Assembly (NCBI RefSeq): GCF_030165005.1
Contig: NZ_JASNNW010000012.1
Coordinates: 62,001-126,000, forward strand
DNA length: 64,000 nucleotides
Reading direction: 5' to 3'
Origin: Blastococcus capsensis
GTDB taxonomy: Bacteria; Actinomycetota; Actinomycetes; Mycobacteriales; Geodermatophilaceae
Shown: positions 55,990 through 64,000 of the stretch, piece by piece
Position numbering within the stretch: position 1 is the first letter of the stretch
Layout of the letters: each line of letters starts with the position of its first letter
The notes under the pieces: model-generated
The model's input: the letters and a program-made list of their open reading frames with translations, nothing else
Databases searched by the model: none
Told to the model about the DNA's origin: nothing
Program-made: the position numbers and the translations under genes

Positions 55990-56511
55990 TCAGTGCAGGT
56001 GGTCCCAGCGCACGACCGCGGCCACCTCGGCCGGGTCGAGCGCCGCCACCAGGTCGGCGACCGCGCCGCGTCCGGGGAGGACGGCGGTCGGATCGAGCGT
56101 GAGCCACGGGACCAGCACGAAGGCCCGCTCGTGCGCCCGCGGGTGCGGGAGGGTGAGCGCCGGGTCGTCGGAGAGGACGGGCGCGCCGTCGTCGCCGGTC
56201 ACGGTGACCACGTCGACGTCGAGCGTGCGCGAGCCCCACCGGACCTCCCGGGTGCGGCCGGCGGCCTGCTCCAGCTCGTCGGCCAGGGTGAGCCAGCCGC
56301 GGGCGTCGCGGTCTCCCCGGACGACGGCGAGGGCGTTCAGGTACGGCGGCTGCTCGACCGGGCCCCACGGCGGCGTCTCGTACAGCGTCGAGCGGGCTAC
56401 CAGCCCCTCGCCCCCGAGGGTCGTGAGCGCGGTCCGGATCGTGCCGGCGCGGTCGCCGAGGTTGGCCCCCAGCGACAGGACGGCGCGGGTCCGTGAAGGT
56501 CTGTTCGTCAT
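55990..56511 (-). CDS. folK: 2-amino-4-hydroxy-6-hydroxymethyldihydropteridine diphosphokinase
   Basis: A 173-residue pyrophosphokinase of folate synthesis. The signature SLGANLGDR, RDARGWLTLADELEQAAGR and the metal-binding RWGSRTLDVDVV are present, with HPRAHERAFVLVPW near the end. ATG at 56511 overlaps the folB stop (ATGA). Confidence 0.95.
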   Translation of the reverse strand: MTNRPSRTRAVLSLGANLGDRAGTIRTALTTLGGEGLVARSTLYETPPWGPVEQPPYLNALAVVRGDRDARGWLTLADELEQAAGRTREVRWGSRTLDVDVVTVTGDDGAPVLSDDPALTLPHPRAHERAFVLVPWLTLDPTAVLPGRGAVADLVAALDPAEVAAVVRWDHLH

Positions 56512-57020
56512 GGGCCTTCCGGCCCGCTCCCGGGGCCCGCTGGCCCTCTTCGGAGGCTCCCCCGAGCTTGCGAGGGGAGAGGGGAAGAGGGTCCTTCTGG
56601 AGTCGTGGGGAGGAGCGGGTCCTTCTTCTCGCGCCGGATGGTGACCGTGACGTCGTCGAACGGGACGCCCAGCTCGGCCTCCGGCTTGTGCACGGTGATC
56701 TCCACCGCCTCGACGAGCTCGTGGCGCAGGCAGACGTCGGCCAGCCGCTGCGCGAGCGTCTCGAGCAGGTTCACCGGCTTCCCGTTGAGGACGGCGTGCA
56801 GCTGCTGGGCGAGGTCGGCGTAGTTCACCGTCCGGTGCAGGTCGTCGGCCCCGGCGGCGGCGGTGGTGTCCAGCTCGAGGACCGCGTCGACGCGGAACAT
56901 CTGCCCGCGCTCCCGCTCGAAGGCGTACACCCCGTGGTGGGCGTGCGCCCGGATGCCGCGGACGGCGATGCGGTCGGGGGTGCGGCCGCTGGGGCGGTCT
57001 GATGGGTGGGCGCTAGCCAT
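56508..57020 (-). CDS. folB: Dihydroneopterin aldolase with hairpin-encoded tail
   Basis: A 170-residue enzyme, about 45 residues longer than usual. The family body is complete: IRAHAHHGVYAFERERGQMFRVDAVLE, NYADLAQQLHAVL, VNLLETLAQRLADVCL and VEITVHKPEAELGVPFDDVTVTIRREKK. The following proline- and glycine-rich DPLLPTTPEGPSSPLPS... tail is encoded by a repeated DNA hairpin (56521-56622). ATG at 57020 lies eight bases inside the folP reading frame. Confidence 0.93.
   Translation of the reverse strand: MASAHPSDRPSGRTPDRIAVRGIRAHAHHGVYAFERERGQMFRVDAVLELDTTAAAGADDLHRTVNYADLAQQLHAVLNGKPVNLLETLAQRLADVCLRHELVEAVEITVHKPEAELGVPFDDVTVTIRREKKDPLLPTTPEGPSSPLPSQARGSLRRGPAGPGSGPEGP
56521..56622 (-). repeat. 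Repeated hairpin, copy B (two nested stems)
   Basis: An outer stem pairs GGACCCGCTCC (minus strand, 56622-56612) with GGAGCGGGCC (56530-56521). An inner one pairs GGACCCTCTTC (56594-56584) with GAAGAGGGCC (56551-56542). Both have the unpaired A and a conserved GGACCC/GGGCC base. The inner loop includes CCCCTCGCAAGCTCG, similar to copies A and C. It lies inside the folB reading frame at its 3' end. Confidence 0.75.
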
Positions 57021-57867
57021 GTCGGGTCCCCTTCGCCCCACGCACCGCGTCGAGGGTGCGTACCGCGTCGACGGAGGCCGCGGCGTCGTGCACGCGCACC
57101 CCCCAGGCCCCCGCCTCGGCGGCGAGGACGGTGGTGGCGAGGCTGGCGGCGTCGCGCTGCTCGGCCGGCCGCGGCTTACCGTCCGGCCCGGCGAGCAGCC
57201 GGCCGAGGAAGGACTTCCGCGAGGCCCCGACGAGCACCGGGAGACCGAGCGCCACCACCCGGCCGAGGCCGGCCAGCAACGCCCAGTTGTGCTCCGGACG
57301 CTTGGCGAACCCCAGCCCCGGATCGAGCACCAGCTGCTCGGGGCGCACGCCGGCGGCGACGACGTCCTCCACCCGGGCCGTGAGCTCGGCGCACACCTCG
57401 GTGACCACGTCGCCGTACTGCGCGGCCGCATACATCTCCCGGCTGTGGCCGCGCCAGTGCATGAGCACCCACGGCGCGCCGGTCTCGGCCACGAGCTTGG
57501 CCATGCCCTCGTCGGCCAGTCCGCCGCTGACGTCGTTGACCAGCACCGCGCCGGCATCCAGCGCCGCCTCTGCGACCTCGGCGCGGGTGGTGTCGACACT
57601 CGTCCGCACCCCGGCGGCCGACAGCTCACGGATCACCGGCAGCACCCGCCGGCACTCCTCGGTGGCGTCCACCCGGGCGGCGCCGGGGCGGGTGGACTCC
57701 CCGCCGACGTCGACGTAGTCGGCGCCGGCCGCGTGCATCGCCAGCCCGTGCGCGATCGCGGTCGTGGCGTCGGCGAAGCAACCGCCGTCGGAGAAGGAGT
57801 CCGGCGTGACGTTGAGGACGCCCATCACCAGGCAGTGCTCGGCCCGCGGCAGGTCCAGCGGGGTCAT
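57013..57867 (-). CDS. folP: Dihydropteroate synthase
   Basis: A 284-residue TIM-barrel enzyme, the target of sulfonamides. Signatures are GVLNVTPDSFSDGG, GGESTRPGA, NDVSGGLAD and PVLVGASRKSFLG. ATG at 57867. The C-terminus overlaps folB by eight bases. The folE-folP-folB-folK order follows the pathway genes as in mycobacteria. Confidence 0.97.
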   Translation of the reverse strand: MTPLDLPRAEHCLVMGVLNVTPDSFSDGGCFADATTAIAHGLAMHAAGADYVDVGGESTRPGAARVDATEECRRVLPVIRELSAAGVRTSVDTTRAEVAEAALDAGAVLVNDVSGGLADEGMAKLVAETGAPWVLMHWRGHSREMYAAAQYGDVVTEVCAELTARVEDVVAAGVRPEQLVLDPGLGFAKRPEHNWALLAGLGRVVALGLPVLVGASRKSFLGRLLAGPDGKPRPAEQRDAASLATTVLAAEAGAWGVRVHDAAASVDAVRTLDAVRGAKGTRHG

Positions 57868-57942
57868 CGCCGGACCGTGCTCACCGGCCGACGCCCATCG
57901 CTCGGTTCCGTCCTCGCTCCGCTCCTCGGTCCACGTCTTCAG

Positions 57943-58560
57943 TCACCTCCGCACCACAAGGCTCATCGCCTCGCTGCGGGTGGCCGCGTTCTCCCGGAAG
58001 ATGCCCCGGACCGCTGAGGTGACCGTCGAGGACCCGGGCTTGCGCACCCCGCGCATGGCCATGCAGAGGTGCTCGGCCTGGACGACCACCAGCACGCCGC
58101 GCGGCTTGAGGGCGTCGTTCAGGGCGTCGGCGATCTGCCGCGTCATCCGCTCCTGGACCTGCGGGCGCCGGGCGTAGACCTCGACCAGCCGGGCCAGCTT
58201 GGACAGCCCGGTCACCCGGCCGTCGTCGCCGGGGATGTAGGCCACGTGCGCCACGCCGTGGAAGGGCACCAGGTGATGCTCGCAGGTCGAGTACATCGGG
58301 ATGTCCTTGACCAGCACCAGCTCGTCGTGGTCCTCGTCGAACGTCGTCGCGAGGATGTCGTACGGGTCCTGCGCCAGCCCGGCGAAGGTCTCCGCGTAGG
58401 CGCGCGCGACCCGGTCCGGGGTGTCCCGGAGGCCCGGCCGGTCGGGATCCTCCCCGATGGCGAGGAGCAGCTCGCGCACTGCCGCGGCCGCCCGCTGCTG
58501 GTCGATCCCGCGGATCGGCTCCAGCAGCTGGTCCGCCGGCTCGGCGGGCACCTCGCTCAT
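57943..58560 (-). CDS. folE: GTP cyclohydrolase I
   Basis: A 205-residue enzyme forming 7,8-dihydroneopterin triphosphate. Zinc ligands lie in [14 protein letters not shown] and [11 protein letters not shown], and [22 protein letters not shown] is the barrel motif. ATG at 58560 starts 13 bases downstream of the ftsH stop. Bases 57868-57942 before folP show a G/C-rich repeat-like run but no gene. Confidence 0.97.
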   Translation of the reverse strand: MSEVPAEPADQLLEPIRGIDQQRAAAAVRELLLAIGEDPDRPGLRDTPDRVARAYAETFAGLAQDPYDILATTFDEDHDELVLVKDIPMYSTCEHHLVPFHGVAHVAYIPGDDGRVTGLSKLARLVEVYARRPQVQERMTRQIADALNDALKPRGVLVVVQAEHLCMAMRGVRKPGSSTVTSAVRGIFRENAATRSEAMSLVVRR

Positions 58561-58573
58561 CGCCGGCCCCGGC

Positions 58574-60550
58574 TCATCGCTGCGCCGGGGCCCCGACGTC
58601 GCCCACCGGGGTGGTGTCGTGCGTGGCGCCGTTCCCGGCGGCCCGTTCGGCGGGGGTGAGCACCGGCGGCTTGCTCGACGGGGTGCGCTTGCCGAATCCG
58701 TTGTACGGCGCGAGGGAGGGCCGCTTGGCGACCGGCGCGCAGATGCGGGCCATGTCCTCCTTGGAGAGGGTCTCCTTCTCGATCAGCTCGAGCACCAGCT
58801 GGTCCAGGACGTGCCGGTACTCGACCAGGATCTCCCAGGCCTCGTCGTGGGCGGCCTCGATGAGGGCGCGGATCTCCGCGTCGATGTCGGCGGCCACGGC
58901 CTCGGAGTAGTCCGGCCGCGAGTGCATGTCCCGGCCCATGAACGGCTCGGCGTCACCGGTGCCGTACTTGACCGCGCCGAGCTTGGCGCTCATGCCGTAC
59001 TGGGTGACCATCGAGCGGGCCATCGCGGTGGCCTTCTCGATGTCGTTGCCGGCGCCGGTGGTCGGCTCGTGGAACACGAGCTCCTCGGCCGCCCGCCCGC
59101 CGAGGGCGTAGGCCAGTGTGTCGATCATCTCCGAGCGCGTCTGGGTGTACTTGTCCTCGGTCGGGAGCACCAGCGTGTGCCCGAGCGAGCGGCCGCGCGG
59201 CAGGATCGTGACCTTGTGCACCGGGTCCAGGTTGGGCAGTGCGTGCGCCACCAGGGCATGGCCGCCCTCGTGGTAGGCGGTGACCTTCTTCTCCTTCTCG
59301 CTCATCGCCCGGGTCTTCCGCTCGGGGCCGGCGATGACGCGGTCGATCGCCTCCTCGAGGGTTTCGTCGGTGATCAGCGACCCGTTGTTGCGGGCGGTGA
59401 GCAACGCCGCCTCGTTGAGCACGTTGGCCAGGTCGGCCCCGGTGAAGCCGGGGGAACGACGAGCCACGGTCTCCAGGTCGACGTCGGGCGCCAGCGGCTT
59501 GCCCTTGGCGTGCACCTCGAGGATCTTCTTGCGGCCCATCAGGTCGGGCCGGTCGACGGCGATCTGCCGGTCGAAGCGGCCGGGGCGCAGCAACGCCGGG
59601 TCGAGGATGTCGGGACGGTTGGTCGCCGCGATCATGATGACGCCGCCCTTGACGTCGAAGCCGTCCATCTCGACCAGCATCTGGTTGAGGGTCTGCTCGC
59701 GCTCGTCGTGCCCGCCGCCCATGCCGGCACCGCGGTGCCGGCCGACGGCGTCGATCTCGTCGACGAAGATGATCGCCGGGGCGTTCTCCTTGGCCTGGGT
59801 GAACAGGTCGCGGACCCGGCTGGCGCCGACACCGACGAACATCTCGACGAAGTCGGAACCGGAGATGGAGAAGAACGGCACGCCGGCCTCGCCGGCCACG
59901 GCGCGGGCCAGCAGGGTCTTGCCGGTCCCTGGCGGGCCGAACAGCAGCACGCCCTTGGGGATCTTCGCGCCCACGGCCTGGAACTTGACCGGGTTCTGCA
60001 GGAAGTCCTTGATCTCGTGCAGTTCCTCGATGGCCTCGTCGGCACCGGCCACGTCGGAGAACGTCGTCTTCGGGGTGTCCTTGGTGACCTGCTTGGCCTT
60101 CGACTTCCCGAAGGCCATGACTCCCCGGCCGCCACCCTGCATGGAGTTGAACAGCCAGAACAGCAGCAGGAGCAGGATGAGGAAGGGCAGGAAGCTGAAG
60201 AGCAGGCTGACGAGCAGGCTCTCCTGCGTGACGTTGGTGTCGAACTCGGCGTTCTCGCCGTCCTCGGCGCGCAGGAGCTCGACGATGTCGCCCTCGATGG
60301 CCACCGGGTAGGACGTCATCACCTCGGTGCTGTCCTCGACCTCGTCGGTGAGCACGAGCTCGAGCGTCTGCTCCTTGGTGTTCAGGGTCGCCGACTCGAC
60401 GTTGCCCTCCTCGATCTGCTCGAGGGCCGTCGAGGTGGGGATCTCCTCGAGCTCACCTTCGCCGCTGAACAGCGAGGAGACGGTGAGGGCCAGCAGGATG
60501 ACCAGGACGACCCAGAACCAGACGGAGCGGAAGATCTTCTTGCGTTCCAT
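58574..60550 (-). CDS. ftsH: ATP-dependent zinc metalloprotease FtsH
   Basis: A 658-residue membrane protease for quality control. The first helix lies at residues ~10-26 and the second at ~112-135 around an extracytoplasmic domain. The AAA domain has Walker A GPPGTGKT (205-212), Walker B IIFVDEID and [22 protein letters not shown]. The HEGGH zinc motif is at 427-431, with the third ligand Asp near [14 protein letters not shown] at 60550. The upstream 415-base leader holds an imperfect direct repeat. Confidence 0.98.
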   Translation of the reverse strand: MERKKIFRSVWFWVVLVILLALTVSSLFSGEGELEEIPTSTALEQIEEGNVESATLNTKEQTLELVLTDEVEDSTEVMTSYPVAIEGDIVELLRAEDGENAEFDTNVTQESLLVSLLFSFLPFLILLLLLFWLFNSMQGGGRGVMAFGKSKAKQVTKDTPKTTFSDVAGADEAIEELHEIKDFLQNPVKFQAVGAKIPKGVLLFGPPGTGKTLLARAVAGEAGVPFFSISGSDFVEMFVGVGASRVRDLFTQAKENAPAIIFVDEIDAVGRHRGAGMGGGHDEREQTLNQMLVEMDGFDVKGGVIMIAATNRPDILDPALLRPGRFDRQIAVDRPDLMGRKKILEVHAKGKPLAPDVDLETVARRSPGFTGADLANVLNEAALLTARNNGSLITDETLEEAIDRVIAGPERKTRAMSEKEKKVTAYHEGGHALVAHALPNLDPVHKVTILPRGRSLGHTLVLPTEDKYTQTRSEMIDTLAYALGGRAAEELVFHEPTTGAGNDIEKATAMARSMVTQYGMSAKLGAVKYGTGDAEPFMGRDMHSRPDYSEAVAADIDAEIRALIEAAHDEAWEILVEYRHVLDQLVLELIEKETLSKEDMARICAPVAKRPSLAPYNGFGKRTPSSKPPVLTPAERAAGNGATHDTTPVGDVGAPAQR

Positions 60551-60965
60551 ACACCGATGCCGGGCACCGGCAAGCCGGCCTGCCCGTCGTCCCTCCTGCT
60601 CATCCCGGGACACCGCCAGCGGCCCGGGTACGGACCCGGCGCTCGGTGCAACTCGTCGGGTTCGAAGGTACACCGGGGAACCTGGCGAACTCCTGCGTGC
60701 GAGCTGGGAACCCCACCCGGGCGAGCTACGCACCGCTCCAGTGGATCGGTGCGCCGAGCGGGGGCCGGAGGCTCCCCGAGGCACACCGAGGAGCCGCGGG
60801 CCCCACCCGGGGACGGCTGGCAGTCGCGGCACCGACTGCGAGCCGCTCCGCGGGACCGGTGCGCCGAGCGGGCGGCCGGAGGCCACCCCGAGGCGTGCCG
60901 GGAAACGGCTCCACGCAGCCCGGGGACGGCACCTGGTTACGTTGGTCGTCCGGAGGACGACAGAG
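60551..60965. repeat. ftsH-hpt interval with imperfect direct repeat
   Basis: No gene is seen in these 415 bases. GGTGCGCCGAGCGGG occurs at 60748 and 60858 (110 bases apart), each followed by a related GGCCGGAGG...CCCCGAGGC block. CCCCACCCGG recurs at 60711 and 60801. These are G/C-rich repeats of unknown role. The 3' part of the interval contains the hpt terminator. Confidence 0.5.
60945..60961 (-). terminator. Hairpin terminator after hpt
   Basis: GTCGTCC (60945-60951) pairs perfectly with GGACGAC (60955-60961) around a three-base loop, four bases past the hpt stop codon on the same strand. No U-tract follows. Confidence 0.6.
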
Positions 60966-61550
60966 TTACGTGTAGACCTCGGGCTTCAGCGTCGCGATGT
61001 AGGGCAGGTCCCGGTACCGCTCGGCGTAGTCCAGCCCGTAGCCGACGACGAACTCGTTGGGGATGTCGAACCCGATGTACTTCACGGGCACCTCGACCTT
61101 GACGGCGTCGGGCTTGCGCAGCAGCGCGCAGACCTCGAGCGACGCCGGGGCACGGCCACCGAGGTTCTTGAGCAGCCAGGAGAGCGTCAGCCCCGAGTCG
61201 ATGATGTCCTCGAGGACGAGCACGTGCTTGCCGTTGATGTCCCGGTCGAGGTCCTTGAGGATGCGGACGACGCCGGAGGAGCTGGTGGAGGACCCGTAGG
61301 AGGAGACCGCCATGAACTCCATCTGCGTCGGCAACTGCAGCGCCCGGGCGAAGTCGCTCATGAACAGCACCGCGCCCTTGAGCACGCCGACGAGCAGGAC
61401 CTCCTTGCCCGCGTAGTCGGCGGCGACCTGCGCGACGAGCTCAGCGATCTTCTCCTGGATCTGCGCCTCGGTGAGCGTGACGTGGTCGATGTCCGGGCCG
61501 TAGCCGTGGTCGGGACCCAGCGCCCCGGGAGTGCTGGCAGGCTCCGTCAC
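60966..61550 (-). CDS. hpt: Hypoxanthine phosphoribosyltransferase
   Basis: A 194-residue purine-salvage enzyme. The PRPP-binding motif is [14 protein letters not shown], with [15 protein letters not shown] and [18 protein letters not shown] near it. GTG at 61550 is favoured because AGGAG lies eight bases before it; an upstream ATG at 61565 is also possible. The start lies 110 bases inside the tilS reading frame. Confidence 0.95.
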   Translation of the reverse strand: MTEPASTPGALGPDHGYGPDIDHVTLTEAQIQEKIAELVAQVAADYAGKEVLLVGVLKGAVLFMSDFARALQLPTQMEFMAVSSYGSSTSSSGVVRILKDLDRDINGKHVLVLEDIIDSGLTLSWLLKNLGGRAPASLEVCALLRKPDAVKVEVPVKYIGFDIPNEFVVGYGLDYAERYRDLPYIATLKPEVYT

Positions 61551-62574
61551 GGAAGGGCTCCTCATCGGGTGCGGGTCCGGGGATGCTGCCCCGGGCTCCC
61601 GGCAGCAGCACCACCAGAGTGCCAGACACCCGGATGACGCCGGTGCCGCCGGGTAGGTCCACCGGGCCCTGCCCGCGCCAGCGCATGACCAGGCTCTCCA
61701 CCGCATGCAGGTGCACCGCCTGCAGGTCGGGAACGCCGGCCGAGCGCAGCCAGCCCCGCAGCACCCGTCGGCGCACCGCGGCGGGCAGCAGCTGCAGGGA
61801 GCGGGCGGGCAGGCCGCCGTCGCCGCCCTCTGCGGCCAGCCGGGCCAGTTCGGCCGCGGCGAGCCCGTCGAGGGCGTCGAGATCCTCCCGGAGAAGTTCG
61901 GCGGTGCGGGCGAGTGCCGGAGCGACCCCGCCGCCGAGCACCTCCTCCAGCAGGGGCAGCACCTCGGTGCGCAAGCGCACCCGCGTGTAGGCAGGGTCGG
62001 TGTTCCACGGGTCGTCCCACACCGGCAGCCCCTGGTCGGCACAGGCCTGACGGGTGGTCTCGCGGCGGACCCCGAGCAGCGGGCGCCACCAGACCACCGC
62101 ACCGTCGGCCCGTTCGGGGACCATCCCGGCGATCGACCGCGGACCCGAACCGCGACCCAGCCCGAGCAGGACGGTCTCGGCCTGGTCGTCGAGGGTGTGC
62201 CCGAGGGCGATCCGCGCGCCGTGGTCGGCCGCCGCCGCGGCCAGCGCCGCGTACCGGGCGGTGCGGGCCGCGGCCTCCGGTCCACCGGCGCCGGTGACCT
62301 GCACCGGCAGGACGAGCACCGGGTCGAGCCCGAGTTCGCCGAGCACCGCCGCCGTGGTGCGGGCGCGCCGGTCCGACCCGGGTTGCAACCCGTGGTCGAC
62401 GGTCACCCCGCCGACACGGACGCCGACGGCACGCCCCTCGAAGGCGAGCGCCGCGGCCAGGGCCATCGAGTCCGCTCCCCCGCTGCAGGCTGCCAGCACC
62501 CGCCGGTCACTGCCGCGCAGCCCCGTGCGCACGGCGCTCCGCAGCTCCGCGACCGCGGGGGGTGGCCCGCTCAC
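61441..62574 (-). CDS. tilS: tRNA(Ile)-lysidine synthase
   Basis: A 377-residue enzyme modifying the anticodon of tRNA-Ile2. The PP-loop motif is [15 protein letters not shown], with [16 protein letters not shown] and [16 protein letters not shown]. The usual family body ends near residue 340 ([12 protein letters not shown]). The frame continues ~40 residues ([19 protein letters not shown]...) into the hpt gene, an overlap of 110 bases. Start GTG 62574. The tail may not be functional. Confidence 0.93.
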   Translation of the reverse strand: MSGPPPAVAELRSAVRTGLRGSDRRVLAACSGGADSMALAAALAFEGRAVGVRVGGVTVDHGLQPGSDRRARTTAAVLGELGLDPVLVLPVQVTGAGGPEAAARTARYAALAAAAADHGARIALGHTLDDQAETVLLGLGRGSGPRSIAGMVPERADGAVVWWRPLLGVRRETTRQACADQGLPVWDDPWNTDPAYTRVRLRTEVLPLLEEVLGGGVAPALARTAELLREDLDALDGLAAAELARLAAEGGDGGLPARSLQLLPAAVRRRVLRGWLRSAGVPDLQAVHLHAVESLVMRWRGQGPVDLPGGTGVIRVSGTLVVLLPGARGSIPGPAPDEEPFRDGACQHSRGAGSRPRLRPGHRPRHAHRGADPGEDR

Positions 62575-62581
62575 GCGGCCG

Positions 62582-63670
62582 TCAGGCGGGAAGTGCCGGG
62601 CGACCGAGCACCCGCTCCACCCACCGGTCGGGGGCGGTGAGCTCGTCGATGAGCGGCAGGTTCTCCGGCCCCTGCCAGACCCGGTTGAACCCCTCCATGC
62701 CGGCGAGCTCCACGACGCCGCCGACGAAGTGCCGGCCGTCCGCGTACTGCTTCATCTTCTGCTCGAGCCCCAGCAGCCGGCGGAGCACCCGGTCGATCGG
62801 GCCGCGGCCCTTGCGGCGCTGGGCGAATCGTTTGCGCAGCGTGCGCACCGACGGCACGACGTCCGGGCCGACGCCGTCCATCACGTACTCGGCGTGCCCC
62901 TCGACCAGGCTCATCACCGCCGTGACGCGGTCGAGCACCGCCCGCTGCCGGGGGTCGCGCACCAACGCCATCAGGCCTTCGGCCTCGCCGTCCCCATCGC
63001 CGCCCCGCACGGCGTCGGCGACGCCGCGCAGCACGTCCTGCAGGCGCTCCCGCAGCACGTCGGGGCTCAGATCGGTGGCCGCCACGAACTCCGCGATCTG
63101 CGTCTCGACGTAGTCGGCCAGCCAAGGAACCCCGGTGAACTGGAGCTGGTGGGTGACCTCGTGCAGGCAGACCCAGAGCCGGAAGTCCGAGGGGTCCACG
63201 CCCAGCTTCCGCTCGGTGGCGACGATGTTCGGCGCCACCAGCAGCAGCCGGCCACCGGTGCCGAAGATCTCGTACTGGCCGAGCACCCGGGAGGAGAGGA
63301 AGGCCAGCAGGCCACCGGCCTGGAGGCCGGTGGCGCGGGAGCCGATGGCGGTGGCCAGCGCCCCCGGCCGGGCTTCCTGCCGCTCGGCCAGCTTCTCGAC
63401 CAGGGGGTCGAGGAGTGCGGCCATGCCGCGGGCGTTGGCGTCCGCCCAGCCAGGACGGTCGACGACGACGACCTCTGGCACCGCCCCACCGGGCACCGGG
63501 CGCAGGCCGGTGAGCTCCTCGACGTGCGCCACCGCCGTGGCGGCGGCCTCGTGCAGCTCGGCGACGACGGCGGCGGCCTCCTCCCGCGTGGTCTGCGGGC
63601 CGGCGTTCACCAGGCGGCGGGCCGTTCGTCCGGCGAGGTCCCAGTCGACCATCGAGGAGGCGCTGCTCAT
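62582..63670 (-). CDS. Zincin-like metalloprotease, DUF2342 / F420-associated type
   Basis: A 362-residue predicted zinc protease. The HExxH motif is LHEVTHQLQF with a later Glu in SLVEGHAEYVMDGVG as probable third ligand. The family is TIGR03883-type, annotated as coenzyme F420 biosynthesis-associated or zinc-dependent metalloprotease. ATG at 63670 fits MSSASSMVDWDLA. It is seven bases upstream of tilS, matching Rv3626c next to Rv3625c. Substrate unknown. Confidence 0.9.
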   Translation of the reverse strand: MSSASSMVDWDLAGRTARRLVNAGPQTTREEAAAVVAELHEAAATAVAHVEELTGLRPVPGGAVPEVVVVDRPGWADANARGMAALLDPLVEKLAERQEARPGALATAIGSRATGLQAGGLLAFLSSRVLGQYEIFGTGGRLLLVAPNIVATERKLGVDPSDFRLWVCLHEVTHQLQFTGVPWLADYVETQIAEFVAATDLSPDVLRERLQDVLRGVADAVRGGDGDGEAEGLMALVRDPRQRAVLDRVTAVMSLVEGHAEYVMDGVGPDVVPSVRTLRKRFAQRRKGRGPIDRVLRRLLGLEQKMKQYADGRHFVGGVVELAGMEGFNRVWQGPENLPLIDELTAPDRWVERVLGRPALPA

Positions 63671-63767
63671 CGACCCACCTCCGGTGCAGGAGCGGAGTGG
63701 CTGCGCCACGCTGGAGAACACATCGCAGCTCACCGTACGCGAGCAGGGCGACCCTCCCGCGTGCTCC

Positions 63768-63821
63768 GGCCCCGTCCAGAGGCTCGCCGCGAGCGTGCGA
63801 GCGGTGAGGAGGACGGGGTCC
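63768..63821 (-). terminator. Repeated hairpin, copy C
   Basis: On the minus strand GGACCCCGTCC (63821-63811) pairs with GGACGGGGCC (63777-63768), leaving the same unpaired A as copies A and B. The loop contains CACCGCTCGCACGCTCG. It begins 17 bases after the dacB stop. It is followed by a third GGACCCCC block next to the stop. Confidence 0.8.
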
Positions 63822-63837
63822 TTCTGGGGGTCCTTGC

Positions 63838-64000
63838 TCAGCGGCAGCCGCAGGCGGCGAGGGTGGCGGCGAACTGGTCGAGCGCGGCTTCCGCCGCCGC
63901 TTCGCTGGCGGTGGTCTCGTCGGCCACGACCGCGAACGCCAGGAGCCGCCCGTCGGCGGTGACGACGGTGCCCGCGAGCGCGTGCACGCCCAGCAGGGTC
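63838..64000 (-). CDS. dacB: D-alanyl-D-alanine carboxypeptidase (PBP4/DacB type), C-terminal end only
   Basis: Only the last 53 codons are visible: VHALAGTVVTADGRLLAFAVVADETTASEAAAEAALDQFAATLAACGCR and stop. The TVVTADGRLLAFAVVAD segment is the last beta-strand of DacB. Position before the zincin and tilS agrees with Rv3627c. The 5' part lies beyond the window. Confidence 0.75.
   Translation of the reverse strand, partial: TLLGVHALAGTVVTADGRLLAFAVVADETTASEAAAEAALDQFAATLAACGCR

Overview
The window is high-GC, densely packed actinobacterial DNA with many GTG starts and frequent ATGA/GTGA stop-start overlaps. Protein content and gene order suggest a soil or rock-dwelling actinomycete, possibly Geodermatophilaceae (Blastococcus, Geodermatophilus or Modestobacter type); this is inferred from style and gene content, not from a marker-gene comparison. 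Much of 28.0-64.0 kb follows the order I recall for Mycobacterium tuberculosis Rv3579c-Rv3627c: rlmB, cysS, ispF, ispD, carD, lpqE, radA, disA, mutY, clpC, lsr2, lysS, coaX, panD, panC, DUF2520, then folK-folB-folP-folE, ftsH, hpt, tilS, a zinc protease and dacB. This conserved backbone is interrupted by lineage-specific insertions.

Layout. 0-3.4 kb: a partial groEL with two CIRCE operators, a cold-shock gene, and threonine synthase behind a clear SAM-I (S-box) riboswitch. 3.4-11.7 kb: a HAD phosphatase, an ABC permease plus an unusual secreted-hydrolase/ABC-ATPase fusion, a LytR_C membrane protein with its DUF3263 partner, a RarD-type permease and a DUF5313 protein. 11.66-21.35 kb: an accessory block bounded by a truncated tRNA-Thr remnant (starting exactly at a GGT anticodon) and an intact tRNA-Thr(TGT). 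It carries a gene-poor stretch, a broken SDR, a GH15 glycosidase, a pyruvate-oxidase-like ThDP enzyme, a giant FAD/Fe-S 2-hydroxyacid dehydrogenase, an enolase-superfamily enzyme and a PPC protein. 21.3-28 kb: membrane proteins, a universal stress protein, an 83-bp tandem repeat, a FetB-like permease, an HtrA protease, a DUF445 protein and a nucleoside deaminase.

28-49.4 kb: the conserved translation, isoprenoid, DNA-repair, proteostasis and pantothenate genes, with a UbiA prenyltransferase, an S8 protease and an SDR inserted. 49.4-55.4 kb: a coiled-coil protein with a ten-residue repeat, a DUF1684 protein and a complete osmoprotectant ABC importer whose ATPase is divergent. Its substrate-binding lipoprotein appears circularly permuted. 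55.4-64 kb: the folate operon, ftsH, hpt, tilS, a zincin and the end of dacB.

How it fits together: thrC is probably tuned by S-adenosylmethionine, groEL by HrcA. The panC-panD-coaX genes feed CoA synthesis and the folE-folP-folB-folK genes make dihydropteroate. ClpC, FtsH, HtrA and GroEL cover protein quality control. The best candidates for undescribed features are a small family of repeated hairpins with compensatory stem changes (51.6, 56.5 and 63.8 kb), the permuted binding protein, and the hydrolase-ATPase fusion.
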